From contig BSYQ01000004.1 of assembly GCA_030272585.1 (NCBI GenBank), positions 3,844,001-3,908,000 on the forward strand: DNA of 64,000 nucleotides, in the 5' to 3' direction. Source of the DNA: Bryopsis sp. KO-2023. Lineage: Eukaryota; Chlorophyta; Ulvophyceae; Bryopsidales; Bryopsidaceae. The notes below the pieces were generated by a model. It was given only the letters and a program-made list of their open reading frames with translations, had not been told where the DNA came from and did no database searches. This document shows, piece after piece, positions 35,811 to 48,250 of the stretch. The stretch's first letter is position 1, and each line of letters opens with the position of its first letter. The translations under genes were made by a program, and so were the position numbers.

Positions 35811-37315
35811 CTAGGCACAATTAACCCTGCTGGATTCTGTGGAAACCAACCTTCGCTTTCTTGCAGATGATGGTTGGCCTTCTCGGTGCCCCTTTCCCAA
35901 ATTTGACACTGCCCATGCATCGAAAAAAAAACCAATCAAACAAAAAGTATAGAATTTCCAACAGAGCGTTTTCCAGTACATCTTCCACCCACCCACGGAT
36001 GAAAAAACGAAAATAAGCAACGAAAGGTAAAAAAAAAGAAAAAGAAAAAGGTAAATTGGCTCACCCAGCTGGTTATTCTCAGGCGCATGCTTTCTTTTTG
36101 GCATCTTGCGATGAGCGTCCTCATCGCTGCTTGACACCAGGTCGATACAAGAGGGCTTTTCTTTGCGCTTGCATCCGGAGGAATAACGGAGTGCAGCGAC
36201 AGACTGAGACAAATACCTTTGCCACCAGATGGTCGAGTAGTAATTAAGATAGCTGTGCATCGACTCTGCCCCCAGGGCGCCTTCCATTCGAGCGGGTTTC
36301 GGAAAGGGATGATGCCAGGAGGGGGCAAAACAGAGCGGATGAGTCCGTTGAGTTTGTGCAGCATTTTGTGAGCCAGTGAAATGTGAATTGCCAGCCATCG
36401 ATGGTGCGGGAAATCTTCGCGCGGCTGCCGACACTTGAAAGTTCTTGAGAGGCTCCAGCACTCTCCCAGTCCCACATGCAGGATTTTCTGGTTCCACTCC
36501 ACGTGGTTCATCCGCGAAAAACAACTCGGCGCTTCTCGGGCGATTGCTTGGGTCCGTCAAGGCTTCGATCTCGAGGTGAGGGAGATACCCAAACACGCTC
36601 TCGGCCTCCCCCCTCTGCCTGTCCAGAACGCTGTCGATCGATTCCAAACGCAGCGATGACGACTCTGAGTCCGACCCTGAGGAGCTGGTGGGGAAAGCTG
36701 GTCGCGAACTTCTCAGCACCCAATTCCCATCTTGCACAGCTGTAGGAGTTCAGAAGGCCTTGTTTTCAATGCATTGAGATTGCTTATTGGGGTGCAAGGA
36801 AAAGATTGTGGAGTTGCAACTGCGACAATTTTTCTACACGAAAGTGGCCAGGGAGTATATTTCCTCACCCAGCTGTAGATCCTCCATGATTTTTTGTTTC
36901 CGTCCACTGTCCAGATCATCCAGCTTGCCGAGCAAGCACTGTGGGAGTGCGTGGCCTTTGAATATTTCTTGCAGAGTTTGCTCATCGTTGGAAATCGGGA
37001 TCTGCACTCCAGAATGCAGATGGCGCAGCGCCGCCGTTTGCAAGAGGCCTTCATTTTTCAGACGATGCAGTGGCGTCAACTTGTCGCCCTTCTCTCCGAT
37101 ACAAACTGCGTCGCCAAGAACAACACACGGTCAAAAAAACGCTTCCGTTGAAAATTTTGGGCGTTTTGTGTGCAGTTTTGGTTCCAACAATGCAAAGCAC
37201 TCTTCTCGCCAACGACTGGTGTGTGTTGATGAAGTTCGTCGTTCATCGCCTTCGATAAAGATGAATACAGAAAGCAGGCCATTGTGTTGGTCGACCTACT
37301 GGACACAGACGCCAT
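35811..37315 (-). CDS. hypothetical protein, Ser-rich with basic patches
   Basis: Not recognised. Well-supported exons on the minus strand are about 37106-36869 (helical; TPLHRLKNEGLLQTAALRHL), 36739-36065 (225 codons) and 35908-35811 (tail ending RKRRLVSTESSRVNCA). Both junctions between them are phase 1 and in frame. The middle exon has a Ser/Asp-rich stretch (SSSGSDSESSSLRLESIDS), Pro-rich parts, and a nuclear-localisation-like KMPKRKH near its end. The 5' end is uncertain. ATG 37315 in context ACTACCATGG opens a plausible first exon (MASVSSRSTNTMACF), but I could not fix its donor site. No signal peptide; a nuclear location is a weak inference from the basic clusters. Confidence 0.5.
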
Positions 37316-37954
37316 GGTAGTCAAGGATGCCAGGCAGCGTCGCAGCCAGGCACCGTTCGCTCTCAAGTCTTCGCCAGAAACTGTAGGTGGGCATCGCAGG
37401 TCGCATTATTTGTGGTTCTGATATCAATCTGGCACCAAGGGCTCCTCCCATCTCGAGACAGTTTCTGTAGACAATGCGTTTCGAACAAAAAATGTGGCTT
37501 CTTCGCGTGTAATTATGTTATGATATGTTATGTTTCGAACGAAAAGTCGACGACAAAACTTAAATGTTGTGTGCTCACCCCTATGTTTTTTATCCTTGGA
37601 AACGGTGTATTGAGCAAGGAAGTGAGGAATTTTTGGGTCAATGAAGAGATGAGTTTTCCCTCCAGAGGGATTCAAGGATATTTCATGTGTTTCCACAACG
37701 CAAAAGCTGAGGCCACACACAGGTCGCCAGATTGAGAGATTATAAAATATTAAATCAGACAGTGTACAGTTGACACTTCACCCTACTGAACTGCTTCGAA
37801 AACCACTGGTGCCTCTAGCACACAGCATCAAAAATGGCCCCCTGAGCTAGCCACAATCAAAATTCCCTGGACACGGTACTATCTCTTGCACCTGATGCAC
37901 CACCCCTATTCCTTTCTTTCCCCATCTAAAACATTCGAGCCCAGCTGACTGCCC
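37316..37954. other. tandem intergenic region
   Basis: Between the AAT 3' end and the upstream side of the minus-strand hypothetical gene. It probably contains that gene's promoter and the AAT 3' UTR. The frames at 37412-37735 (+) and 37424-37720 (-) mirror each other and have no recognisable domain. Confidence 0.45.
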
Positions 37955-40934
37955 CTAAACATTCCTGACCGCATCATCTATTGCGTCAGCCAGGTATCCG
38001 CAATTTTTGGAAGAGAGCCCCGCCATGGAAATCCTTCCATTGAGCATCATGTACACATGCCATTTGTCAGTCATGTACTGGACTTGTTCTTTCGAGAGCC
38101 CCGTGAAAGTGAACATCCCGATTTGCTTCAGGATGTGGGTCCAATCCCCTGGGGTGCCTTTTTGCACCAGAGCAGCATGCAGTTTTTCCCTCACCGACCG
38201 GATCCTCCCAGCCATTCCACGAAGTTCGACCTGCCAACACACAAATATCAGCCATTTGGACACAGGTGAGTGAATCTTTCGTGGGAAATCAATCAATCCC
38301 ACCTTCCACTGCTCGAATAACTCTGGGGACCCCAGCACAGCGCTGGCAATGGCAGCCCCATGGCGGGGGGGATTTGAGTACATTGGGCGGATCACAGCCT
38401 TCAGCTGACTCTCCACTCTTTTGGCTTGGCTGGCGCTCTGACAAACGACCGATAGGCAGCCGGTCCTTTCGCCGTACAGCCCCAAGTTTTTGGAATAGCT
38501 TTGAGCCAGCAGCATGTCCACATTTGCATTAGCAAACAATCTGATGGAGGCGGCATCTATGTCCAAATCACCGGTTGCGAAACCCTGGAACCCAGCGAAA
38601 AAAATGAGCAATTTGACAAGAAGAAACTCCCACTCCGGTTTCTTGTTTGAAAAACGGTCAACAGAAATCTTCAGCAGAAACATAACCAACCCTCCAGGTA
38701 AGTCGACAGAGAAGCTGACCGAGAAAAAACAAAATAAACTGGGGAAAGGGTTAAGAGTTTCGGCTGCCAGCTTGCTGTGGAGGGCAGGATATGGAATGAT
38801 GTGCGTCAGATAGGTATTTTCATTATTCGTGTTTGGTCCCTCTGGGTCCAGCCTTCAGCACCTGGTAAGCCGAATCAAAGAAGGGAAGCAGTTTTTTGGA
38901 TTTGACGACTCTAAGCATCTGCTCCCATTGAGCCATGGAGGGGTCGACCCCTGTGGGGTTGTGCGCACATGCATGGAAAACAACAATTGCACCAGGAAGG
39001 GCCTCCCTCAAATCCTCCATCATGCCCTACATTAAAATAATCCATGTTTAGATGTAATTTCTAAAAATAACCCCCCCCAAAATGAAATTGAAAATTTAAA
39101 TTATCGGATCCAGGCAATTTTGGGGATTTCTTCCCCTGTGTGTTGTTGATTGTTTGAAATTGAAGGTCGAGTATAAAGGAAAAAGCTTGAAGGGTGGATA
39201 CAGGGATGAATCTGCACATGCATGGCCAAAATGAATTGAAAAAAAAGGCCTTTCGACTTACCTGAAAATCGAGTCCCCTCGTTCCGCTGTGGTAGTATCG
39301 ATATTTGCGGATCTCCATGTCCTCTGCCTCAAAGATCGGTTGGTGGGGTGCCCATGATGGGTTTGGCAAATACACAACCTTTACAGGGTAGTTTTTTCCA
39401 AGGAATCCCGCACCAACCTGCGAAAAAAAGCGAAAAAAAAAATGAAATGAAAAAATATGCACACAATGGATCATAATCATTTCTGCTGATGTAATCTCTT
39501 TCGGGAAAAATCTACTTGATTTTTGGGCTGTGTGTCGACTTGTGGATCCACCTCACTAGAAAAAACCCTAACCAAACATCCAATTTCTTAAAAAAAATAA
39601 AAAAACAGAGAGAAAAAAGAAGAAGTGCTAGCTCTTTCATGCTCTCATATCAAAATAGTTTTTCGTTTTAATTTCAACCCCCTTTCCTGTTCTTACCCTC
39701 AAAGCCCCCGAGCCGGAAATGGACTGAACTGTGGCGATCGCCTCTCGATGAATTTTGGGGCAAGATTTCCCAAACGCCAATTGACGGCTCAGGCGACATA
39801 GATCAGGATTTCCACCGATGCCGAGGTACTCCTGCAAGGTATTTGTTTTTCTCAACAATTTTCCAGATGTTTCAACAGCCAAGCAAACCACCTCAAAAAG
39901 CAAACTGTACTGCTTTATGGAGGTTTCTGTTTTTGCGAATTGAACAAATAACGAATGCTAACCTTGTTTGGTTTTGGGTCCATCACCATACTCATTTCTG
40001 CTTTCCTGACCACATCCAGAACCAGAGGCTCCCCTTCCTGCAATAGAGATGGTGGTGGCAATGACTGACTATGAAAGAAAACAAACCATAACACGCAACG
40101 AAAAGGACCTCTGCATCCAAGGGCACCAAACCGAACGCCATCGTAGCTCTTGTGCAAAAGAAACAATCATACATGCATATGTATATATATATATATTTAT
40201 TTATATCAGGGAAAAGAAACACGCGTGTTTGCGTGTTTGCGTGTTTTCGTGTTTTCGAAGCCACAAGAAACAATGTAGGGAGGCTAATCCATATACATGC
40301 AATTACCATATCGAACCATACCTCTGTCCTGTAAGCACCAACACCGAGATTCAATTTTTTGGGATTGGGATCTGCCCTCCATTTCTCAGTGATCCCCAAT
40401 ATCATATCGGGGGGAGCCTGCCACCATGAAAATCATATTCATCCTCAGCAAAATCCTTTACCTTCCGCAGAAAACATCGGTGGAGCATTCAGGGGGCAAA
40501 GGGTTGGGATCAAGAGAATGCCAGCAAATCGATTAATGAAAACCAAGATTGATGAGTGTGTATGACTAAAACTATGTCAACTATGGTAGCCACAGTTGAC
40601 CCCCCCTCCCCCTCTAAAAATGCATTGTCCAATAGTGTTGCTCCTCCAGTCATGCTAATGATTGGTCATTGGATTGCATTGATTAACTCCAAAAAACCAA
40701 GCAGTCAGGCACCCAAGAAACCAAGCATCCATTGTTTTCGTTTCGTTTTCAGACAAGCACCTCCGAAATATGTTCCCAGACAGCGTCTTGGTTGAAAGAC
40801 GTCGGCTGGTGGGTTATCCCTTGCCCCTCATAGTCCGGCGTCGCGTCATCGACGACCAGGTGCTGTCGCAGGACTCTCAGACGCTCGGCCGACCTTCCTA
40901 TGAAACGGACGAGAATCAGGCAGTCAATGGGCAT
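37955..40934 (-). CDS. GOT2: aspartate aminotransferase (class I), probably mitochondrial
   Basis: PLP-dependent transaminase interconverting aspartate/2-oxoglutarate and oxaloacetate/glutamate. Eight exons on the minus strand, all seven introns phase 0: 40934-40761, 40417-40322, 40037-39963, 39831-39697, 39417-39262, 39026-38862, 38584-38303 and 38230-37955. They give 452 residues. Markers are [23 protein letters not shown], the SISGSGALR loop, [12 protein letters not shown], and Lys299 in [15 protein letters not shown] as the Schiff-base lysine. [12 protein letters not shown] and the C-terminal GRISMAGL (substrate-carboxylate Arg) are also present. About 45 residues precede the conserved VWEHISE start. 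They are Arg-rich and begin [19 protein letters not shown], compatible with a mitochondrial presequence; I infer that location. The gene symbol is by orthology and the isoform is not proven. Confidence 0.95.
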
Positions 40935-41537
40935 AACAGCATCGCCGACCTCGTATTGTGCCGTCGACCTTTGAGTGGTGGCGCGGAGTGGGAAGACGTC
41001 AGAGACGTCTCGGAGTGTATCCTCATCGTACCGCGTTCGTTTGACGCCATCGTCGCTGGCAAAACCAAGGATTCAAAATCGTGCGTTCACAAACGGATCG
41101 AGTTTCGCGGTTCGGAGACCTCCTTTTCGCTCTTTTTGCTGCGGACGAGTTGGTAGGCAGCATTACGACTCGGCTTTGCACCACGTGACGTGTCAAACAC
41201 AGAAGAGCTGGCGTGTCGAGCCGTCAGGACGTCTGGAAGAAAAAAAATAAATGCAACATTGGTATCCTTGCATAGCCTTTGGCCGGATTTCTGTCAATTC
41301 GTAAACAAGAGGAAGATTTGGGGAAAAAGAAAACTGGACGCGGGGGTTGCAGGGAGCGATTTCTTTCCGGTGAGACGTGGGGATAGAAAATTGTTTCGTC
41401 GGGGGGAAAGGCGTCGAAGGAACTCAGCTGGTTCAGATTCGTCGACTTTGGGGTGTGAAAAATTAAAAACACAAAAGAAAACGATAGAGCACGCATCATT
41501 TTTTTTCCTGTGTAGCAAGGGGAAGGAGGAAGCGAAA
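40935..41537. promoter_or_regulatory. divergent upstream region, AAT and coiled-coil gene
   Basis: A 603-base head-to-head region, CpG-rich next to AAT. GACGTCAGAGACGTC lies at 40995-41009 and CACGTGACGTGTCA at 41182-41195; both contain bZIP-type ACGT cores. No supported ORF. Confidence 0.55.
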
Positions 41538-44500
41538 ATGGACGACAGCGTCAGGGAAAACTTGGACCACTGGAAGAAGAAATACCACACCGTTTTCGTG
41601 AAGTATCAAACCGCAGCTTTCGAGCTGGAGACGGAGCGCTTGAGGTCGTCGTTTTTCGAGGCTGCGATGAATTCTGGGGAAGAGGACACGGAGAGATACC
41701 AAGTGCTCTGCCGAAAGCTGTACGATGCGCTGGATGGGGAGGAGGCACTGCGAGGCACGCTTGAGAAAGAGAAGGCCCTGGTGGCAGACAAATGCGACAG
41801 ACTTCTCGACCAGAAAGAGGTGCGAGTTGTTGTGCGGGCGTTGCTTCATATGGATTGAATCAAAGAAAATGGATAGGTAGGTATTTTTTCATCTTCTTAT
41901 ATTGTATCAAGAATCAGGCATGCTGAGAAGAAAAAAAATCGATTCGATTTTTCTTTCTGCCTTGTAATTGGTGCCTTGGTGAAAAAGCTTGAGGAAATTA
42001 AAAGTCGAGAATGGCCATTGATGCTAAAAGTGCTCGGAAAAAAAAAAAAAAAAAAGCATGACTGTTTAAAAGTGTAAGCAATCAAAGTCCTGTTTTCTTT
42101 ATACAAGGACAATCCCCCAGGGAAAAAACAAAACAAAAAAACATTATGATGATTTTTTCTTCTTCTAATTTCTTTCACAATGAGGAATATTTTCCTTTTT
42201 TACACGGTTTTTCTTTGCGACAGCTCAAAATATTTTTTCGTGCCAACTATTTTTTAATTGTTTCAAAACCTTTTTTGAGTATTTCAGGCAATGAGAGCTG
42301 CTGCAAAGGGGGAAGCACAAAAGCTGCAGCAAAATCAGGAAGACCTCACCGAGAAATTGGCCGCAGCTGAAACCGAGGCAGCATCTCATCGAGAGGAGCT
42401 CACCAAGAAAAGCGCCTCGATGAAAAAAATGGAAGAACGAAATGAGGAGGTGCAGGTTCGAGTTTCTAGATTAGAGGCAGATCTGCTGCAGACTAAGGAT
42501 GCTTTGGAGGATGCAAAATCTGAGGTGGGGACTTTGGCCACGCAATTGGAAAAAGCAGTCAAAGAGAGGAGCGATGTCATGGAGCTGCTGGACAGAGAAC
42601 GGCAAGCCAGGTGAGGATGTTTCACTCTCACAAGATAATAAAGGAGATCTTGAAGTAGTGGGAGAAAACAGTATGGTGCGAATATTGATCGTTTTAGGAT
42701 ATGCTGATACAGTGAGGTGTGGTGGAGGGTTCGCAACGGAAACGGGGGCGAGAGTTCTGGATTTTTCTACAAGAGATAGTGTCGGGCAATCGGGTGGGGG
42801 GTTTTATTCGATTGTTTTGTCTGTCAGGGCTGACAGTGGCGTCGTGAAGGCGACTCTCGAGAAAGAGGTGCAACGCTTGAAGGAGGAGGTGAGCAAAAAC
42901 AGAAAAAATGGAAAAGATGATAGTCGGTTGGATTGAAAATTATTAGGGGTAGGGGAAGGGAATGCTTGAAAAATCATGCACAAACTTAGTGACAGGTTTC
43001 GAAATTCTCGTTATGTCGTTGTTTTTTTTGGCAATTTGGTCAAAGTTGTGAATTGGTACTCAATTCACAAGGAGGAGTTTTTTTTTTAGCAATATCAGAA
43101 AACGCAAGGTGTTTCTGTTTCAACTGGATGTTTTTTTGAAGGTTGCATTCCTCTTTTTCGGATCCCGAGTATATTTTATGATGTGCTATTTGTTTGTCAT
43201 TTTTTTCCCTGTGTTGCAATTTTATTATTTATTTTCCCTCATAGTCGTTGACTTTGTTTAAAAAAAAAACAGGTCACAACGATGATGCTCGAAAAAGTTC
43301 GCCTGGAGGGAAAAGTTGCCCAACACTCAGCTGTCAGGTGTTTGGCAATTCTCGCTATCTTTTTTTTTCTGTTTTTTTTCCCTATCTGGGCAGTTTTGTT
43401 TCGAGAAAAGAAGGATTCCAAGTCGATGTTATAACATTTCTGCGGAATGCTAAAACTTCTAGGATCCAGGAAAAAAAAAATGCGTTTTTCAAATTTGGCG
43501 TTTTTTTTTTTTCCTCGATGTGGTCACAATGAACCTTGTTTGTGTCGAAGAGCACCTGCAAAAACTAATAAATTTTATGATAGGATATTTTTATTTCATT
43601 TTTCACGGTCATTGTCCGTTGGCAAAGTGTGGAGCAATTTTCAGTGCTATTTTTATTTTTATTTTTATTTTTTGGGGGGGGGGAGCAATAGGGGTTGTAA
43701 GAAAGCAAAAGTCCTCTGGTTTTTTTGTGGGGGAAATGTGGTGATATTGTATTGACGTATATGTTCCTAAATCATTTTCATTTTTTTTTTGGGCCAGAGG
43801 CAAGATGGAGGAATACACAGAGACGCTGATGAAAGGAAAAGATGACGTTACCAGTCAGGTATCTTTTTTGTAAATCGAAAAACACCCCTCTTCTGATGTA
43901 TAATGATAAAATTTGTCACTAGAAAATATAATAAGAAATACTAATTGGAGCTTCACTGTGCCCATTTAATCCAGTTTTTTTGTTTTTTTGTTTTTTTTGG
44001 TGCTCAGTACAGGTCGTTGCTGTTCAAAGCGAAAAGGCTGGCCTGCAAAGTCAAATCCAAAATTTGATAGCCCAATCAGAGGAGCAAAAACACTTCCGGT
44101 AATTCAACAGAAAAAAAAAATGGCAATAGTTGTGAAAACAATTTAGGTGATCAGCCTGTATGTGATCCATCATTTTTCAATCAACCACAAAAAAAAAGAC
44201 AAGCGCATGAAACCTCGAACAGGAAAGAATTTTTTTTGCTCTGAAGTTTGAAGGACTGTTTCTTTGGCGACTTTTTTTTGCAGGGCTGTTGCTGAAGCGA
44301 AAGTGGCCGAACTTTCTGCTGTAGTTTCAAAGATGGAAAGCAAGGTACATGTGGGGAGAATTTTCATCCAAAAATTATAAACATTGGACATCAGATGAGT
44401 TGCTATATGTGTATGAGTCGGAAGAAACACCTGTAGTTTGACTTTCGTTTATTAACTGCACAAGGCATCCCAGAACGAGACAACTGCTCAACGCAAAGAC

Positions 44501-46757
44501 GAAGCTGCTACTGAGAAAATCCATCGGCTCAAAACCAAATATGATGAAACGGAGGCACAAAGGTAAGGATGGGCTGCCCCTCCTCCCCACCCCTTGCAAA
44601 AAAAAATCAATTTTTTTCTTTTCTGGATTTTTGTGCAGTAGAACTCGCTGCAGGACAGTTTGTCAATCCGCTGTTTGAGCGAAATTGAACACGGAACAGA
44701 ACTCCACAGGTTGAGGAATAAAACAATTGCCGTCTTGAGGATCAAAGCATGTTATTTCGTTAAACACAACCACCACCAAACAACACCCTGTTCCAACTCA
44801 TTGGCTGTCTGTTATTTTTACTTTTCGTGCCCTTGCAGGGCTGATACGCAGAAGATCCTCGATTCAAAAAATCAAGAGCTCTCATCGCTTCAGAAAAAAG
44901 TGAGGATCTTTTTACGATAGTTTTGCATCTCTTTTGGTATGCTCGACTGCCCCCCCCCCCCCCTCTTTTCCCTGGTGGTAATTCATGCAAGCGCCATCTT
45001 GTTGCTGGGACACCAGAAACCAAGACAATTTCCAAAGGATTAACTTTTGGGGTAAGACTTTTGGGATATGAAGGGATGCATTGAGTGCTTAGGGTTTTAC
45101 ATTTACCTAGCAAATGGTTTTTTCTTCTGCAGATTTCGGAACAGGAGGCAACGATTGCGGAGCTGAGTGCACATCGAGAAGATCACATGGTAGTTGTCCT
45201 TGCTTGTGTTTCGCTTTTTTTTTTTTTTTTTCCATAAAAACAGAACGGGTTGAGGAAAAAGACAATCGTGTTTGTTCAGTGGAAGCCTTGCAGTTTTTCG
45301 ACATGCAGGCGAGGAAAATAAAAATGTGTTGATGATGATGTGCAGGAGGGAGGGGTCGATAATGTTTTGGATCGAATCGTGGATGTGATGGGACCTCCCG
45401 AGGAAACCTCCATCCCTCCCCCCAGTCAGACTTCGAAAAATGCTGCCCGACTGCAGGATGATGAGGATGATGATGATGAAATGCTGGGGCTCAGACTGAC
45501 CCAGGCTGTGAAAGAAGGAGAGGGGTCACCCCCACCAGCAACGAAAAAAACAGGAAGAAAAAGGCAAGCCGAAGCCAATCTAGACAAGGTGGGCATTGGG
45601 AAAAAAGAATAAAGAAATAGAGGGCTGGGGATGTTGAGGGAGGGAGGAATTCGGAACGGTTCTGCATGTCATTTCTAGAAGGGCACCCTCGTGAGGAATT
45701 TAGTTTTACGCTTCCTTAGATTGGATAGCCCCTGCCCCCCCCCCCCCTTTCAAAAAACGAGAAAAAGAATGAGGGCTACATGAAGTGGAGGCATGCAGTG
45801 GCGTTTTCATTTTTTTCATTTTATTTGTTTTTTTTTTTTTGGGGGGGGGGTGAAGAGGCAATGTGATATCCATAGGAAAAGAACAAGGTGTGCAAGGTTT
45901 GCATATGCTGAATCAAATGTTTTTTTGGTTTGTTCGTTATGTTATTTTTTCAGGGTGGCCCTTCGACAGCTGATGAGAATTTTGCCCCCAAAGCTGCAGA
46001 ATTGGGAAAAGGCAAAACAAGGAAAGGAAAGCAGAAAAGGCCCATCGTCAACCGAATGTTTGATGAGCCTATGGAAGCTTTGGGTGGAAGGTATATATTT
46101 TTTCTTTTTTTTCTTTTTTCAATTGACAAATTGTTTTCTCCAGGTTGCAATATTGTGGCACTCCCAATGTCAGAATCTCTGCTGTTGAGAAAGCTTCACA
46201 ATTCTTAAACAAGAAGAAAAAAAAAAAAAAAAAAACAGAATGCCAGAACGGTGAATTTAAGTGGAATTATCGGCTGTATACAGGACTCTGGAAGAAGTTG
46301 AAGCCCGCAGGAACGCTGCCGCCAAACCGTTTGCATTCTTACCGATTTCACAAGGCACCAGGTATGCTTCCACTTTTTTTTTTTTTTACTTTTTGAATCA
46401 AAGGGTTGAAACAAGGGTTAATCGATCCCACTGTTGCTGGGTTTTTTTTCTGTCTTCAAAAAAAAAAAAAAAAACTAAAATTTCATTAGCATTTCTACCT
46501 ACCAGAAAAAAGCTAAGATGCACAATGCTGGTGGTGTTATTCTGCCACATGTTTGTTTTCGAGGGGTTTTCAGATATGTCTTTTTCTGATGTGCATATTG
46601 AATATCCATATATTTGTGTACTATTTTTACTTTTTTCTTAAAAAAATACAGATCGGTTGCCAGCAGCAAAGGAACGAAGCGAAGGTTGGGACAACAATGG
46701 TTCGATAATCACCAGGACCTCCCCAAACGCAGGACAAGAAACAATAAGAAGTTCTGA
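41538..46757 (+). CDS. coiled-coil protein with basic C-terminus, unknown function
   Basis: At least 14 exons join in frame to about 572 residues: 41538-41819, 42288-42610, 42828-42888, 43273-43337, 43798-43858, 44013-44098, 44284-44344, 44465-44562, 44839-44899, 45133-45189, 45346-45588, 45954-46090, 46284-46361 and 46652-46757. An optional phase-compatible exon at 44659-44709 would make 589. Residues 1 to about 370 are Glu/Lys/Ala-rich heptad helix (LEADLLQTKDALEDAKSEV). Next comes a disordered acidic section (QDDEDDDDEMLG) and a Lys/Arg-rich tail (PKRRTRNNKKF) with several nuclear-localisation-like patches. Many internal exons are only 57-98 nt, and all the phase-2 introns split an Arg codon. 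The helix plus basic tail suggests a nuclear or chromatin-associated filament or kinetochore-type protein, but I recognise no family. Confidence 0.75.
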
Positions 46758-47079
46758 CTCTCTTTTTTGTGGGTTTTTTTTCTTCTTACAATGGCAAAGT
46801 GGGTTTTAGGGATGCATTAAAGAAAGTTTGAACATCTTTTGAATTTTTTTGTTTCGTTCAAAAGAGACATTTTTAGATGGAAGGGCAGTGTGGGGATTCT
46901 CGTGTAAATCATGTTGCATGTCTTGTTGTCCTTCACAACGTGTTGTTTCTGTTTCTTGTTGAAACCATGCTTTTCCAATTTTATCAAGAAACATAGACAA
47001 CAATATATCAAAATTCATCGAAGATGGAATCAACCGTGGTCGATTGATTAAAATTTGTTCGTTTGTTTTTAAGTTTCTT

Positions 47080-48250
47080 CCAATTGGTCCCTTGTTTTGA
47101 GGAGCTTGTGTTGGGTAGACCTTACTTCTTCTCCAAATACGTAACATCCAGCTTCGACCACGCATGTACATTTTTGCAGATCCATGCATGTCCTGAAGAG
47201 GCCCGAAACAAACAGGAAATTTGTTGGGAGGAAAAGCTGTTGTCTGTTGAAGTCTGTTTCTTTTGGAGCTCATTTTCCAGCTTCCGTACAGCTTCCTACA
47301 TTTCCTTGGGTTTTGCTGCTTGCAAGTCCACTTCATGCACCTTTTTCATACCGTCTTGAAAGTTCCAAAAACTTCCATTGATTTTTCTCACCGTTTGCAC
47401 CTTCGATCTTGGGGTTGGATCACCCACCTGGTGTTTTGGAGCTGCAATTTGATCATCTTTTTGGGTTGAGGCAGCTTCCATCTTTTTGGTGGAAGCCTTC
47501 GCATCCTCAAGATCGGTTTCCAGAGTTTCTAGCTGTTGAGCAAGCTCATCTCGAGTCCTCAGCAGCAGTCGTTGTTGGTCCTTCATCATCTTGACAGCAT
47601 TGCCCTCGATTGTGTACCACGTGATTGGACATCCTGCTCGTTTAGACTCCGGTTACCTAGGGGGGATGATGAAGGACTGAATTCAAAAACCAGTCACAAA
47701 AATGCAAGCACATCTTTAGATTTGTTATTTACATTCTCTCCTTAACCTGCAACGTTTTCTCAATCCCCATGCCGTCCACTGCAAATGTGTCTCAAGATAA
47801 GCAGTGTTGGCAGTGGGGCGTTTCTCCTCCAGGCTGATGACTTGCTCCTCCCTGGTGCTGGAAAGGACAACTAAACCGGGCAATCCTTGAGGGTTTGGCC
47901 CTTGACATGTATGTTCAAAATCCTGGCAGCTTCCAGCATTTCCTCCTCCTTCAATAACTTTCTCTGGTTTCTTGATGCATTATGGCATACCAACCAAACA
48001 ACATGCCTGACAACACAAATCAATGCACAAATAGGTCTCCGAAACAACACCACAATACATATATATCCCAAAGGGTAAAATTTCCTCCTCCAGCTATTGC
48101 TTGGCGACCTTGTGTTGTGGATAGCCCACGGATCAGCTCTTGATCGAAAGCCTTTTGTTTCTGGACCCTCACGTTTTCGGTAGCTGCTTCTCGATGCATG
48201 CACTTCTCCACCAGCAGTTCAGCTTCCAGCTTTGTCACTTTTGCCTTCAA
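47080..48250 (-). pseudogene. decayed partial copy of the 14310-17974 coiled-coil gene
   Basis: Minus-strand blocks match successive exons of the + strand coiled-coil gene, in the same order. About 48248-48110 reads AKVTKLEAELLVEKCMHREA (parent AKITKLEAELTVERCMRREA). About 47975-47880 resembles the next exon. 47589-47385 reads LLRTRDELAQQLETLETDLE (parent LVLRTRNQLLHQLQTLQTDL). 47340-47250 reads AKPKEM, stop, EAVRKLENELQKKQ (parent AKAKEMEETVGKLEDELQKK). About 47120-47085 resembles the exon after that. The in-frame TAG at 47298-47296 replaces a Glu codon. The first block loses similarity after DQELI, and several splice sites are gone. Intron-like spacers remain, so this came from a DNA-level duplication, not a retrocopy. 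Confidence 0.8.

Noticed and set aside
46144-46250. Possible extra exon in the second coiled-coil gene
   Set aside because: It runs into a poly(A) tract and ends in phase 1, incompatible with the next exon; joining 46090 directly to 46284 keeps the frame.
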